Shown here one piece after another: positions 45,235 to 56,060 of a stretch of DNA of 64,000 nucleotides. Origin of the DNA: Ramlibacter tataouinensis TTB310 (GTDB lineage: Bacteria; Pseudomonadota; Gammaproteobacteria; Burkholderiales; Burkholderiaceae_C). Location of the stretch: positions 1,686,001 through 1,750,000 of the forward strand of contig NC_015677.1 of assembly GCF_000215705.1 (NCBI RefSeq), read 5' to 3'. A model generated the notes under the pieces. It made no database searches. It saw only the letters and a program-made list of their open reading frames with translations, and was not told the origin of the DNA. Within the stretch, counting starts at the first letter, position 1. Each line of letters opens with the position of its first letter. Both the position numbers and the translations under genes were made by a program.

Positions 45235-46281
45235 ATGGACATCCCCGACCTCCACGACGCCGCGCTCGCGGCGCGCCTGCAGCACAAGCTGGACCGCAAG
45301 ACCAAGCCGGCGGGCTCGCTGGGCCGCATCGAAGCGCTCGCGCTGCAGCTCGGGCTGGTCCTGGGCTGCGAGACCCCGCGCCTGCGCGAGCCGCAGGTGC
45401 TGGTATGCGCGGGCGACCACGGCCTGGCCGCGCGCGGCGTCTCGGCCTATCCCAGCGACGTCACCTGGCAGATGGTCGAGAACTTCCTCTCCGGCGGCGC
45501 GGCGGTGAGCGTGCTGGCGCGCCAGCATGGCCTGGCGCTGACGGTGGTCGACTGCGGCGTGCGCCACGACTTCGCGCCGCGCGCGGGGCTGCTGGCACGC
45601 AAGATCGCGCCGGGCACCGGCGACAGCTCGCAGGGCCCGGCGATGACGGCGGCGCAATGCGCGCAGGCCATCGCCAACGGCCGCGACGTCGTCGCCCGGC
45701 TCCCCGGCAACGTGATGCTGCTGGGCGAGATGGGCATAGGCAACACATCCGCCGCCTCGCTGCTGCTGGCGCGGCTGACCGGGCACGACCTGCTCGACTG
45801 CGTGGGCGCCGGCACCGGCCTGGACGCGGACGGCATCGCACGCAAGCGCGCCCTGCTCGGCGAAGTGCTGCAACGGCACGCGGATGCGAAGGAGCCGCTG
45901 CAGGCGCTGGCGGCCTTCGGCGGCTTCGAGATCGCGACCCTGGTGGGCGCGGTGCTGCAGGCCGCGCGCGAGCGCCGCGTGATCGTGGTGGACGGCTTCA
46001 TCTCCAGCGCCGCGGTGCTGGTCGCCAGGGCCCTGGAGCCGCACGTGACGCAGCGCTGCGTGTTCTCGCACCGCTCGGACGAATGCGGCCACGGCCTCAT
46101 GCTGCGCCACCTGGGGCCGGACCGGTCCACGCCGGCGCGCGCGCTGCTGGACCTGGGCCTGCGGCTCGGCGAAGGCTCGGGCGCCGTGCTCGCATGGCCC
46201 CTGCTGCAATCGGCCTGCGCGATCCTGGAGCAGATGGCCAGCTTCGAATCGGCGGGCGTCTCCGACAAGGGCGCGCGATGA
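45235..46281 (+). CDS. cobT: Nicotinate-nucleotide-dimethylbenzimidazole phosphoribosyltransferase
   Basis: This 348-residue enzyme makes alpha-ribazole phosphate, the lower-ligand nucleotide of B12. KTKPAGSLGRIEALALQLG, VCAGDHGLAARGVSAYP, LLGEMGIGNTSAASLL and FISSAAVLVARAL are characteristic. The start ATG 45235 is 2 bases after the cobQ stop. It overlaps cobS by 4 bases. It implies use of 5,6-dimethylbenzimidazole or a similar base. Confidence 0.95.
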   Translation: MDIPDLHDAALAARLQHKLDRKTKPAGSLGRIEALALQLGLVLGCETPRLREPQVLVCAGDHGLAARGVSAYPSDVTWQMVENFLSGGAAVSVLARQHGLALTVVDCGVRHDFAPRAGLLARKIAPGTGDSSQGPAMTAAQCAQAIANGRDVVARLPGNVMLLGEMGIGNTSAASLLLARLTGHDLLDCVGAGTGLDADGIARKRALLGEVLQRHADAKEPLQALAAFGGFEIATLVGAVLQAARERRVIVVDGFISSAAVLVARALEPHVTQRCVFSHRSDECGHGLMLRHLGPDRSTPARALLDLGLRLGEGSGAVLAWPLLQSACAILEQMASFESAGVSDKGAR

Positions 46282-47075
46282 ATGCGGTGCGCCACTACCT
46301 GCTGGCCCTGCAGTTCTTCACCCGCGTGCCGGTGACGGGCCGGCTCGCCGGCTGGGTGGGCTACAGCCCCGCGCTGCTGCGCGCCAGCGCGGCGCATTTC
46401 CCGGGCATCGGCCTGCTGGTGGGACTGCTCGCCGCGGGCGTGGCCTGGGTGCTGCTGGCGTGGTTGCCGCCCGGTCCGTTCGCGCCTTTCGTCGCCGCGG
46501 TGTTCTCCACCATCGCCACCGTGCTGTTCACCGGCGCGCTGCACGAGGACGGGCTGGCCGACGTGGCCGACGGCCTGGGCTCATACGCCGACCGCCGGCG
46601 CGCCCTCGAGATCATGAAGGATTCGCGCATCGGCGCCTTCGGCGCCATGGCGCTGGTGCTGGCCTTCAGCGCCAAGCTGGGGCTGCTGGCGCTGATCGCG
46701 TCCCACGACGCGGGCGCGCTGGCCGCGGGCCTGGTGCTCGCGCACGTTCTCTCGCGGGCCTGGCCCCTGCTGCTGATCCACTGGCTGCCTTACGTAGGCG
46801 AGGCCGACGGCGTCAAGGCCAAGCCCATGGCCGATGCGATCTCGGGGAGCACGCTGGCCGTGGCGGCGACCTGGACCCTGCTCGCCGCCGCCGGCGTGGC
46901 ATGGCTGCAGGGCGTGGTCTTCCTGATGGTTCCGCTGCTGCTCTCCGCGCTGGCGCTGCTAGCGATGCTGCGCCTCTTCGCGCGGCGCCTGCAGGGCTTC
47001 ACCGGCGACTGCCTGGGCGCCACGCAGCAGGTCTGCGAGATCGGCTGCTACCTGGGCGTGGCGCTCGCGCTGTGA
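46278..47075 (+). CDS. cobS: Adenosylcobinamide-GDP ribazoletransferase
   Basis: This 265-residue inner-membrane enzyme joins adenosylcobinamide-GDP and alpha-ribazole. LQFFTRVPV at the N-terminus, ALHEDGLADVADGLG, EIMKDSRIGAFG and GFTGDCLGATQQVCEIG are the family signatures, among about seven hydrophobic segments. It overlaps cobT (ATGA) and cobC (GTGA). Confidence 0.95.
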   Translation: MNAVRHYLLALQFFTRVPVTGRLAGWVGYSPALLRASAAHFPGIGLLVGLLAAGVAWVLLAWLPPGPFAPFVAAVFSTIATVLFTGALHEDGLADVADGLGSYADRRRALEIMKDSRIGAFGAMALVLAFSAKLGLLALIASHDAGALAAGLVLAHVLSRAWPLLLIHWLPYVGEADGVKAKPMADAISGSTLAVAATWTLLAAAGVAWLQGVVFLMVPLLLSALALLAMLRLFARRLQGFTGDCLGATQQVCEIGCYLGVALAL

Positions 47076-47656
47076 AGCTCTGGCTGGTGCGCCACGCGCG
47101 GCCAATCGTGCAGGAGGGCATCTGCTACGGCGCGACCGACCTGCCGGCCGATCCGCAGGCGACCCTGGAAGCAGCGCGGGCGCTTGCGGCGGCCCTGCCG
47201 ACGGGCCTGGCGGTGCGGTGCTCGCCGCTGCGCCGCTGCCTGCAGCTGGCCCAGGCCTTGCACGCACTGCGGCCTGACCTGGCACACGAGACCGATGCGC
47301 GCCTGGCGGAGATGGACTTCGGCACCTGGGAAGGACAGCGCTGGGACGCGATCGGCCGCACGGCCTTCGAAGCGTGGATGGCCGACTTCGCGCGGCACCG
47401 CTGCGGCGGCGGCGAAAGCGTGGCGGTCCTCATGGCCCGCGTCGGCCAAGCCATGGCGGAGGTTCGTGCCGGCCATCGCGACGTTTTATGGATCAGCCAT
47501 GCCGGCGTCGTCCGCGCCGCCCGGATGCTCGCCCGCGGCGTGCCGGCGCCGGCGCAGGCCAGCGACTGGCCGGCCGACGGCGTCGGCTTCGGTGCGGCGC
47601 ACTGCCTGGACCTGTGTGACCCCGGGGAAACCCCCGCCGCGCAGCCGCAGGCCTGA
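47072..47656 (+). CDS. cobC: Alpha-ribazole phosphatase-like histidine phosphatase
   Basis: This is a 194-residue phosphoglycerate-mutase-fold phosphatase. Catalytic H8 lies in VRHARP, with RCSPLRRCLQLAQ, EMDFGTWEGQRWD and a second His in LWISHAGVVRAA. The position as last gene of the cobalamin operon and the GTGA overlap with cobS support alpha-ribazole-phosphate dephosphorylation. The C-terminus ends in a short Pro/Ala tail. Confidence 0.9.
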   Translation: MKLWLVRHARPIVQEGICYGATDLPADPQATLEAARALAAALPTGLAVRCSPLRRCLQLAQALHALRPDLAHETDARLAEMDFGTWEGQRWDAIGRTAFEAWMADFARHRCGGGESVAVLMARVGQAMAEVRAGHRDVLWISHAGVVRAARMLARGVPAPAQASDWPADGVGFGAAHCLDLCDPGETPAAQPQA

Positions 47657-47743
47657 ACGGGCCTGGCTCCTTGGGGCTAGCCCCCTTGCCCCAGCCGCGG
47701 GGCGGTCCTATGCTGGGCCGCATCGACCTTGCGAGGCAAAGCC

Positions 47744-48181
47744 ATGTACAAGCGCATCCTGTTGGCCTATGACGGCAGCGACGCGGGCCAGAAGGCCCTG
47801 CTGGAGTGCCGCGAAGTGGCGCAATGGAGCCGCTCCGAGCTGTTCCTGGTGGCGGCCATGCCGTCAGCCATGAGCTTCGTCGGGCTGGAGGGCGGCGTCT
47901 ACGACGTGGAGCTGGAGGAGCGCGAGCGCCGCAAGTACCAGTCGGTGCTGGAGGACGGGCTGCGCCGGCTGGCGTCCTGTGGCTACGCCGCCCGCGGCGA
48001 GGTCGTGGTGGGCGAGGCGGTGGACGAGATCACCAAGGCCGCGCGCCGCCTGGAGGCCGACCTGATCGTGGTCGGCCACAAGCACCTGGACAGCTGGGCG
48101 GCGCGCTGGTGGCGCGGATCGATCTCGGGCGCGCTGATCGAGCACTCGCCTTGCAGCGTGCTGTGCGTGATCGTCCACTGA
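47744..48181 (+). CDS. Universal stress protein, UspA family
   Basis: This is a 145-residue single-domain protein. YKRILLAYDGSDAGQKAL is the N-terminal strand and phosphate-contact region, and VVGHKHLDSWAARWWRGSIS followed by SPCSVLCV replaces the usual G-2x-G-9x-G(S/T) loop. The first Gly of the ATP-binding motif is present, but the motif is not perfect, so ATP binding is uncertain. ATG 47744 is chosen; an upstream in-frame ATG at 47729 would add MRGKA. Confidence 0.9.
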   Translation: MYKRILLAYDGSDAGQKALLECREVAQWSRSELFLVAAMPSAMSFVGLEGGVYDVELEERERRKYQSVLEDGLRRLASCGYAARGEVVVGEAVDEITKAARRLEADLIVVGHKHLDSWAARWWRGSISGALIEHSPCSVLCVIVH

Positions 48182-48260
48182 AGCCGGTTGTGCTCCTGAT
48201 TCCGTAGCGGCGCGCCTAGCCCGGGTGCGGACCGCCGGGCGACGCTGTGGGGCCCAAGGT

Positions 48261-48279
48261 TTTTTGCTGCACGGCAAAA
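48261..48279. terminator. AT-rich hairpin between the stress-protein and efflux genes
   Basis: TTTTGC and GCAAAA pair around a 6-base loop in the 189-bp gap, after a run of T. TATACA at 48284-48289 could be a -10 box for the efflux operon, but no -35 at proper distance is seen. The function (terminator of the stress gene or part of a promoter) is uncertain. Confidence 0.35.
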
Positions 48280-48370
48280 TAACTATACACGGCAGACACA
48301 GTGGGCTGGCATGCTGGCCCCGTGGTGCGCCCCCGCTCCCGCTGCCACGATTCGAAGAACAAGGACCCGG

Positions 48371-49678
48371 ATGGACCCTCAAGCGCCGCCGCCCCCACGA
48401 CCCGATCCCGCCACCCGTCCCGAGCCTGCCGAAGGGATCGGCTCGCCGCCGCGCCGCATCAGCCGCCGCGCTTCGCTGCTGGGCTCGCTCGTCGCCCTGC
48501 TGGCCGTGCTGGGCATAGCCTGGCTGGCCTGGTCGCTCACGCACCGTGAGCCCGCCGCTGCCGGCCCGGGCGGCGCCAATGCGGCCCGGGGCGCGCCGCC
48601 CACCACGGTGGGCGTGGCGACGGCCGAGCGGGCCGACCTGCCGGTGACGCTGGAAGCCCTGGGCACGGTGGTGCCGCAGGCCACGGCGCGGGTGCGGCCC
48701 CAGGTGTCGGGCGTGCTGCAGCAGGTGCTCTACCGCGAGGGCCAGATGGTGCGCAAGGGCGAGCTGCTGGCCGTGATCGACCCGCGCCCCTTCGAGATGG
48801 CGCTGCAGCAGGCCACCGGCCAGCGCATGCGCGACGAAGCGCAGCTGCAGGCGGCGCGCGTCACGTTGCAGCGCTACCAGACCCTGCTGGCGCAGGACTC
48901 CATCGCGCGCCAGGAGGTGGACACGCAGGCCGCGCTGGTCAAGCAGCTGGAGGCGGCCGTGGTGGTGGACCGCGCCAACGAGGGCACGGCGCGGCTGAAC
49001 CTGGGCTACGCGCGCATCAACGCGCCCATCAGCGGCCGGGTCGGCCTGCGCACCGTGGACGTGGGCAACGTGGTGGGCACCAGCGACGCCAACGGCGTGG
49101 CCGTGATCACGCAGATGACGCCCATCGACGTGGAGTTCGCCGTGCCGCAGGACCAGGTGCCGGCGCTGCAGGCCAACGCCGGCCGGCCGCTGCCGGTGCG
49201 CGCTCTGGACCGCACCCGCGCCAACGTACTGGATACCGGCGTGTTCGCCTCCTTCGACAACCAGATCGACACCCAGACCGGCACCGTGCGCGCCAAGGCC
49301 CGCTTCACCAACCCGCAGGGCCAGCTCTTCCCCAACCAGTTCGTCAACGTGCAACTGCAGCTGCGCATTGTCGAAGGCGCCACCGTGGTGCCGGTGGCGG
49401 CGGTGCGCAACGGCGCCAACGGCGACTACGTGTTCCTGCTCAACCCGGACCGCACCGTGTCCATCCGCCAGGTCAAGCGCGGGTTGATGACGGTGGACAA
49501 GGTGCAGATCACCCAGGGGCTGCAGCCGGGCGACCGGGTCGTCACCGAGGGCGCGGACCGGCTGCGCGAAGGTGCGCGCGTGATGCTGCCGGGGGACGCG
49601 CCACGCCAGCCCGGCGCGGCCGGGGCGGGGCAGGGCGCGCAGAGCAGGCGCCCGGGGGCCAGCGCGCCGGCGCCATGA
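48371..49678 (+). CDS. mdtA: RND efflux periplasmic adaptor, MdtA-like
   Basis: This is a 435-residue membrane-fusion protein. A 35-residue cytoplasmic Pro-rich lead is followed by one membrane anchor ([19 protein letters not shown]), then the lipoyl/hairpin region ([20 protein letters not shown], trimmed to [33 protein letters not shown]) and beta-barrel parts up to residue 410, ending in a Gly/Ala/Pro tail. It bridges the inner-membrane pumps encoded next (ATGA overlap) to the outer-membrane factor. The substrate is unknown. Confidence 0.92.
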   Translation: MDPQAPPPPRPDPATRPEPAEGIGSPPRRISRRASLLGSLVALLAVLGIAWLAWSLTHREPAAAGPGGANAARGAPPTTVGVATAERADLPVTLEALGTVVPQATARVRPQVSGVLQQVLYREGQMVRKGELLAVIDPRPFEMALQQATGQRMRDEAQLQAARVTLQRYQTLLAQDSIARQEVDTQAALVKQLEAAVVVDRANEGTARLNLGYARINAPISGRVGLRTVDVGNVVGTSDANGVAVITQMTPIDVEFAVPQDQVPALQANAGRPLPVRALDRTRANVLDTGVFASFDNQIDTQTGTVRAKARFTNPQGQLFPNQFVNVQLQLRIVEGATVVPVAAVRNGANGDYVFLLNPDRTVSIRQVKRGLMTVDKVQITQGLQPGDRVVTEGADRLREGARVMLPGDAPRQPGAAGAGQGAQSRRPGASAPAP

Positions 49679-52600
49679 GCCCGTCCACCCCCTTCATCCA
49701 GCGCCCCGTCGCCACGGCCCTGTTCATGCTGGCCATCGTGCTGGCCGGGCTGGTGGGGCTGCGGCTGCTGCCGCTGTCGGCGCTGCCGCAGGTCGACTAC
49801 CCGACCATCCAGGTGCAGACCCTCTACCCCGGCGGCAGCCCCGAGGTCATGGCGCAGACCGTCACCGCGCCGCTGGAGCGCCAGTTCGGCGAGATGCCGG
49901 GGCTGGAGCGCATGAGCTCCACCAGTGCGGCGGGCGTGTCCATCGTCACGCTGCAGTTCGGCCTGGGCCTGGCGCTGGACGTGGCCGAGCAGCAGGTGCA
50001 GGCGGCCATCAACGCCGGCGGCTCGCTGCTGCCGGCCGACCTGCCGGCGCCGCCGGTGTACGCCAAGGTGAATCCGGCCGACGCGCCGGTGCTGACCCTG
50101 GCCATCACCTCCGACACGCTGCCTTTGCCCGAGGTGCAGAACCTGGTCAACACCCGGCTGGCGCTCAAGATCAGCCAGGTCTCGGGCGTGGGTCTGGTCA
50201 CGCTCTCGGGCGGGCAGCGGCCGGCCGTGCGCATCCAGGCCGACACGCGCGCGCTGGCCTCGTACGGCCTGACGCTGGACAACATCCGCACCGCCATCGG
50301 CGCGGCCAATGCCAATGGCGCCAAGGGCAGCATCGACGGCCCCAGCCGGGCCTGGAGCATCAACTCCAACGACCAGCTGCTGCGCGCCGAGGACTACAGC
50401 GACCTGATCGTCACCTACCGCAACGGCGCGCCGGTGCGCCTGTCGCACGTGGCCCGGGTAGTGGAGAGCGCCGAGAACGTCAAGCTCGGCGCCTGGGCGG
50501 GACTGCAGGCGCAGCAGGGCGGCACCGAGCTGGTGCCGGCCATCGTGCTCAACGTGCAGCGCCAGCCCGGCGCCAACGTGATCGCCACGGTGGACGCGAT
50601 CAAGGCCCGCCTGCCCGGGCTGCTGGCTGGCCTGCCGTCCTCGCTGCGGGTGGAGGTGCTGTCGGACCGCACCACCGGCATCCGCGCCTCAGTGCACCAC
50701 GTGCAGCTGGAGCTGGTCCTGGCGGTGGTGCTGGTGGTGCTGGTGATCTTCGCCTTCCTGCACAGCCCGCGCGCGACCGTCATCGCCAGCCTGGCCGTGC
50801 CGATCTCGCTGATCGGCACCTGCGGCGCCATGTACCTGCTGGGCTACAGCCTGAACAACCTGTCCCTGATGGCGCTGACCATCGCCACCGGCTTCGTGGT
50901 GGACGACGCCATCGTGATGATCGAGAACATCCAGCGCCACATCGAGGACGGCGAGCCGCCCATGCAGGCCGCGCTCAGAGGCGCCAGCGAGATCGGCTTC
51001 ACCATCATCTCGCTGACGGTGTCGCTGATCGCCGTGCTGATCCCGCTGCTGTTCATGGGCGACGTGGTGGGCCGGCTGTTCCGCGAGTTCGCCGTCACGC
51101 TGGCCATCACCATCCTGATCTCGGGCGTGGTCTCCCTGACCCTGGTGCCCATGATGTCGGCGCGCTGGCTGAAGGCGCACGGCCCGGGGAGCGCCCGGCC
51201 GGAAACCGGCTGGGGCGCGCGCATGCAGAAGGGCTTCGACAGCATGATCGGCCGCTACGACGTCGCCCTGCAGTGGGTGCTGGCGCGCCAGGGCCTGACG
51301 CTGCTGGTGGCCCTGGCCACCCTGGTGCTCACGGTGCTGCTGTACATCTGGATCCCCAAGGGCCTGTTCCCGACGCAGGACACGGGCCAGCTGCAGGCCC
51401 GGGTGGAGGCGGCCGAGTCCGTGTCCTTCGGCGCCATGGCCGGCCTGCAGCAGGAGGTGGCCCGCGCGCTGATGGAGGACCCGGCGGTGGCCTCGCTGGC
51501 CAGCTTCGTCGGCGTGGACGCGGCCAACAACACCATGCTGCACACGGGCCGCCTGCTGATCAACCTGAAGGACGACCGTGACGGGCTGGACGAGGTGATG
51601 GAGCGGCTGCGCCGCGCCGGCCAGCGCGTACCGGGCGTCGCGCTGTACCTGCAGCCGGTGCAGGACCTGAGCATCGACGCCGAGTCCGGGCCCACGCAGT
51701 TCCGCTTCTCGCTGGAGGCGGCCGACACCGCCACGGTGACCGAGTGGGCGACCCGCCTGGTGGAGAAGCTGCAGACCGAGCCGCGGCTGCGCAACGTGGT
51801 GACCGATGCCGACGCGACCGGCTCGGCCGTGTTCGTCGACGTGGACCGCGACACGGCGGCCCGGCTGAACATCACGGCGGCCACCATCGACGAGGCGCTG
51901 TACAGCGCCTTCGGCCAGCGCATCGTCTCGACCATCTTCACCGAGACCAACCAGTACCGGGTGATCCTGGAGGCCCGGCCGGACGGCTACGGCTCGCCGG
52001 CCTCGCTGGGGCAGGTGCAGCTGCGCACCGCCTCGGGCGAGCCCACGCCGCTGTCGGCAGTGGCCCGCATCACCGAGCGGCCGGCGCCGCTGCAGGTGAC
52101 GCACGTGGCGCAGTACCCGGCGACCACGGTGGGCTTCGACACGGCCGAGGGCGTGGCGCTGGGCCGCGCCGTGGAGGCCATCCGCGAGGCCGCGCGCGAG
52201 GTCGGCCTGCCGGCCGGCGTGACCATGACCTTCCTGGGCGCCTCGGGCGCCTACGAGTCCTCGCTGTCCAACCAGCTGTGGCTGATCCTGGCAGCCGTGG
52301 TCTGCGTCTACATCGTGCTGGGCGTGCTGTACGAGAGCTACGTGCACCCGCTCACCATCCTGTCCACGCTGCCCTCGGCCGGCGTGGGCGCGCTGCTGGC
52401 GCTGATGCTGACCGGCAACGAGCTGGGGGTGATCGGCATCATCGGCATCATCCTGCTGATCGGCATCGTCAAGAAGAACGCGATCATGATGATCGACTTC
52501 GCCATCGACGCCGAGCGCAACGACGGGAAGTCGCCGCGCGAGGCGATCCACCAGGCTGCGCTGCTGCGCTTCCGGCCCATCCTGATGACCACGCTGGCTG

Positions 52601-52797
52601 CGCTGTTCGCCGCCGTGCCGCTGATGCTGGGCTGGGGCGAGGGCGCCGAGCTGCGCCGGCCGCTGGGCCTGGCCATCTTCGGCGGCCTGATCGTCAGCCA
52701 GCTGCTGACCCTGTTCACCACGCCGGTGATCTACCTGGCGTTCGACAGGCTGGGGCGGCGCTGGGGCCGGCGCCCGCAGGAGCAGGCGCCCGCATGA
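49675..52797 (+). CDS. mdtB: RND efflux pump subunit, MdtB-like
   Basis: This 1040-residue transporter has twelve expected membrane helices and two large periplasmic loops. The proton-relay aspartates are in [13 protein letters not shown]. Signatures [32 protein letters not shown] and the C-terminal [15 protein letters not shown] are intact. Two different pumps in one operon indicate an MdtBC-type heterotrimer. It overlaps both neighbours by 4 bases. Confidence 0.94.
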   Translation: MSPSTPFIQRPVATALFMLAIVLAGLVGLRLLPLSALPQVDYPTIQVQTLYPGGSPEVMAQTVTAPLERQFGEMPGLERMSSTSAAGVSIVTLQFGLGLALDVAEQQVQAAINAGGSLLPADLPAPPVYAKVNPADAPVLTLAITSDTLPLPEVQNLVNTRLALKISQVSGVGLVTLSGGQRPAVRIQADTRALASYGLTLDNIRTAIGAANANGAKGSIDGPSRAWSINSNDQLLRAEDYSDLIVTYRNGAPVRLSHVARVVESAENVKLGAWAGLQAQQGGTELVPAIVLNVQRQPGANVIATVDAIKARLPGLLAGLPSSLRVEVLSDRTTGIRASVHHVQLELVLAVVLVVLVIFAFLHSPRATVIASLAVPISLIGTCGAMYLLGYSLNNLSLMALTIATGFVVDDAIVMIENIQRHIEDGEPPMQAALRGASEIGFTIISLTVSLIAVLIPLLFMGDVVGRLFREFAVTLAITILISGVVSLTLVPMMSARWLKAHGPGSARPETGWGARMQKGFDSMIGRYDVALQWVLARQGLTLLVALATLVLTVLLYIWIPKGLFPTQDTGQLQARVEAAESVSFGAMAGLQQEVARALMEDPAVASLASFVGVDAANNTMLHTGRLLINLKDDRDGLDEVMERLRRAGQRVPGVALYLQPVQDLSIDAESGPTQFRFSLEAADTATVTEWATRLVEKLQTEPRLRNVVTDADATGSAVFVDVDRDTAARLNITAATIDEALYSAFGQRIVSTIFTETNQYRVILEARPDGYGSPASLGQVQLRTASGEPTPLSAVARITERPAPLQVTHVAQYPATTVGFDTAEGVALGRAVEAIREAAREVGLPAGVTMTFLGASGAYESSLSNQLWLILAAVVCVYIVLGVLYESYVHPLTILSTLPSAGVGALLALMLTGNELGVIGIIGIILLIGIVKKNAIMMIDFAIDAERNDGKSPREAIHQAALLRFRPILMTTLAALFAAVPLMLGWGEGAELRRPLGLAIFGGLIVSQLLTLFTTPVIYLAFDRLGRRWGRRPQEQAPA

Positions 52798-55700
52798 ACC
52801 TGTCCGCGCCCTTCGTCCGCCGCCCCGTCGCCACCGTCCTGCTGACGGTCTGGATCGCCCTGTCCGGCATCGGCGCCTTCTTCCTGCTGCCGGTGGCCGC
52901 GCTGCCGCAGGTCGACTTCCCCGTGATCAGCGTCAGCGCCAGCCTGCCGGGCGCCAGCCCCGAGACCATGGCCACCAGCGTGGCGCAGCCGCTGGAGCGC
53001 CGGCTGGGCGTGATCGCGGGCGTCAACGAGATGACCTCCAGCAGCGGCAACGGCTCGACCCGCATCACGCTGCAGTTCAACCTGGACCGCGACATCGACG
53101 CGGCCGCGCGCGAGGTGCAGGCGGCCATCAACGCCTCGCGCGCCGACCTGCCGTCCACGCTGCGCAGCAACCCGACCTACCGCAAGGCCAACCCGTCGGC
53201 CGCGCCGGTGATCATCCTGGCGCTGACCTCGCCCACCCGTTCGCCCGGCCAGATCTACGACGCGGTGTCCAACATCGTGCAGCAGAAGATCGCCCAGGTG
53301 CAGGGCGTGGGCGAGGTGGAGCTGGGCGGCGGCTCGCAGCCGGCGGTGCGGGTGGAGCTGGTGCCGTTCGCGCTGAACAAGTTCGGCATCAGCACCGAGG
53401 ACGTGCGCGCCGCCATCCAGGCCGCCACCGGCAACCGTCCCAAGGGCGCCGTGGAGGGCGGCGCCCAGCAGTTCCAGATCTACACCTCCAGCAGCGGCGG
53501 CGGCGGCCGCAGTGCTGCCGACTACCGCGGGCTGGTGGTGGCCTGGCGCGACGGCGCGGCCGTGCGCCTGTCCGACGTGGCCCAGGTCAGCGACAGCGTG
53601 GAGAACATCAACACGCTGGGCCTGTTCAACGGCGAGCCGGCCGTGGTCGTGCTGGTGCGGCTGCAGGCCGGCGCCAACGTGATTGAGACGGTGGACGGCG
53701 TACGCGACCTGCTGCCCGAGCTGCAGGCCCAGCTGCCGCAGGACATCCGGCTGGCCGTGGCCTCGGACCGCACCTACTCGATCCGCGCGGCGCTGCACGA
53801 GGTGGAGATCACGCTGGTGATCGCGGTCATCCTGGTGGTGCTGGTGGTCAGCGCCTTCCTGCGCAGCGTGCGCGCCACCATCATCCCGGCCATCGCCACC
53901 GTCGTGTCCCTGCTGGGCACCTTCGGCGTGATGTACCTGCTGGGCTTCTCGCTCAACAACCTGTCGCTGATGGCGCTGACGGTGGCCACCGGCTTCGTGG
54001 TGGACGATGCCATCGTGGTGCTGGAGAACACGGCCCGCCACATCGAGGCCGGCATGGACCGCATGAAGGCCGCGCTGCTGGGCGCGCGCGAGGTCGGCTT
54101 CACCGTGCTGTCGATCAGCCTGTCGCTGGTGGCGGTGTTCATTCCGCTGCTGTTCATGGGCGGGCAGGTGGGCCGGCTGTTCCGGGAGTTCGCGGTCACC
54201 CTGTCGGCGGCGGTGATGATCTCGCTGCTGATCTCGCTGACCACCACGCCCATGATGTGCGCCTGGCTGCTCAAGCCCGGCACGCCACACAAGCAGCCCA
54301 GCCGCGTCGCGCGCGCGTTCGAGCGCGGCTTCGGCGCCATGCACCGCGCCTACGCCCACAGCCTGGACTGGGCGCTGCACGCGCGCTGGATGGTGATGGC
54401 CATCCTGGCGGCCGTGGTGGGGCTGAACGTCTACCTGTTCGTCAAGATCCCCAAGGGGTTCTTCCCGCAGCAGGACACCGGCCAGATCAGCGGCGGCCTG
54501 CGTGCCGACCAGAGCATCTCGTTCCAGGCCATGCAGGAGAAGCTGCGGCAGCTGGTGGACATCATCCGCAAGGACCCGGCGGTGGACACCGTGGTGGGCT
54601 TCACCGGCGGCAGCCGCGCCGGTGGTGGCTTCCTGTTCGTCAACCTCAAGCCGGCCGACGAGCGCCCCGGGGGCGAGCGCGGCCAGGCGGTGATCGCGCG
54701 CCTGCGGCCCCAGCTGGCGCAGGTGACCGGCGTCACGCTGTTCCTCAACCCGGTGCAGGACCTGCGCTTCGGCGGCCGCTCCAGCAACTCCACCTACCAG
54801 TACACGCTCAAGAGCGACAACCAGGCCGACCTCAAGCGCTGGGCTGTGCGCCTGGCCGATGCCATGAGGCGCCAGCCGGCCCTGGTGGACGTGGACACCG
54901 ACCAGCAGGAGAACGGCGTCGAGACCTACGTGGAGGTCGACAAGGAGACCGCCGCCCGCCTGGGCATCAGCTCGCGCGACGTGGACAACGCCCTGTACAA
55001 CGCCTTCGGCCAGCGCCAGGTGGCCACGCTCTACCAGGACATCAATCAGTACCGGGTGATCCTGGCGGTCGCACCGCAGTACATCCGCAGCCCGGAGGCG
55101 CTCAAGGACATCCACGTGCCGGCCCGCAACGCCGGCGGCGTGGTCGGGGCGGGCACCGGCAGCGCCGCGACCGGCGGCACCAGCGCCACCGGCACCGCGG
55201 GCACGACCACCGGCACCGCCACCGCCGCCATCAACCCCGCCCTGCGCGACCAGGCCAGCGGCCAGCCGCTGAGCAACGCCTCGGTGACCATGGTGCCGCT
55301 GTCGGCCATCGCCCGCTTCTCCGAGCGCCCCACGGCCAGCTCGGTCAACCACCAGGACGCCGAACTGGCCACCACCATTTCGTACAACCTGGCGCCCGGC
55401 AGCAGCGTGGCCGAGGGCGAGGCCGCGGTGCGGGCGGCCGAGGCCGAGATCGCCATGCCCACCAGCGTGCGCGGCAGCTTCCAGGGCGTGGCGCGGGCGG
55501 CGCAGGAATCCCAGGGCCAGCAGCCGCTGCTGATCCTCGCGGCCGTCGTGGTCATCTACATCGTGCTGGGCATGCTGTACGAGAGCCTGGTGCACCCGGT
55601 CACCGTGCTGTCCACGCTGCCGTCGGCCGGCGTGGGCGCGGTGCTGGCGCTGCTGATGTTCGACCTGGACTTCTCCATCATGGCGCTGATCGGCGTGTTC

Positions 55701-56060
55701 CTGCTGATCGGCATCGTCAAGAAGAACGCCATCCTGATCATCGACTTCGCACTGGATGCCGAGCGCTCGCGCGGCCTGCCGGCGCCGGAGGCGGTGCGCG
55801 AGGCCTGCCTGCTGCGCTTCCGGCCCATCCTCATGACCACCCTGGCCGCCATCCTGGGCGCGCTGCCGCTGGCCATCGGCTTCGGCGACGGCGCCGAGCT
55901 GCGGCGGCCGCTGGGCATCGCCATCGTCGGCGGACTGGTGGCCAGCCAGGTGCTCACCCTGCTGACCACGCCGGTGGTGTACCTGGTGCTGGACAAGCTG
56001 CGCCGGCGGGGGCCGCAGGAGCGGGCGCTGGGCCGCCAGAACGAGCCGCAAACGACATGA
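52794..56060 (+). CDS. mdtC: RND efflux pump subunit, MdtC-like, with low-complexity insertion
   Basis: This is a 1088-residue partner of the preceding pump. Helix 4 carries [20 protein letters not shown], and [18 protein letters not shown] lies near the C-terminus. It is about 60 residues longer than E. coli MdtC. The excess is mainly a Gly/Thr/Ala-rich stretch at about residues 780-828, in the second periplasmic porter region, encoded at 55131-55277. That insert should be a flexible surface loop. It overlaps the outer-membrane factor gene by 4 bases. Confidence 0.93.
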   Translation: MNLSAPFVRRPVATVLLTVWIALSGIGAFFLLPVAALPQVDFPVISVSASLPGASPETMATSVAQPLERRLGVIAGVNEMTSSSGNGSTRITLQFNLDRDIDAAAREVQAAINASRADLPSTLRSNPTYRKANPSAAPVIILALTSPTRSPGQIYDAVSNIVQQKIAQVQGVGEVELGGGSQPAVRVELVPFALNKFGISTEDVRAAIQAATGNRPKGAVEGGAQQFQIYTSSSGGGGRSAADYRGLVVAWRDGAAVRLSDVAQVSDSVENINTLGLFNGEPAVVVLVRLQAGANVIETVDGVRDLLPELQAQLPQDIRLAVASDRTYSIRAALHEVEITLVIAVILVVLVVSAFLRSVRATIIPAIATVVSLLGTFGVMYLLGFSLNNLSLMALTVATGFVVDDAIVVLENTARHIEAGMDRMKAALLGAREVGFTVLSISLSLVAVFIPLLFMGGQVGRLFREFAVTLSAAVMISLLISLTTTPMMCAWLLKPGTPHKQPSRVARAFERGFGAMHRAYAHSLDWALHARWMVMAILAAVVGLNVYLFVKIPKGFFPQQDTGQISGGLRADQSISFQAMQEKLRQLVDIIRKDPAVDTVVGFTGGSRAGGGFLFVNLKPADERPGGERGQAVIARLRPQLAQVTGVTLFLNPVQDLRFGGRSSNSTYQYTLKSDNQADLKRWAVRLADAMRRQPALVDVDTDQQENGVETYVEVDKETAARLGISSRDVDNALYNAFGQRQVATLYQDINQYRVILAVAPQYIRSPEALKDIHVPARNAGGVVGAGTGSAATGGTSATGTAGTTTGTATAAINPALRDQASGQPLSNASVTMVPLSAIARFSERPTASSVNHQDAELATTISYNLAPGSSVAEGEAAVRAAEAEIAMPTSVRGSFQGVARAAQESQGQQPLLILAAVVVIYIVLGMLYESLVHPVTVLSTLPSAGVGAVLALLMFDLDFSIMALIGVFLLIGIVKKNAILIIDFALDAERSRGLPAPEAVREACLLRFRPILMTTLAAILGALPLAIGFGDGAELRRPLGIAIVGGLVASQVLTLLTTPVVYLVLDKLRRRGPQERALGRQNEPQTT

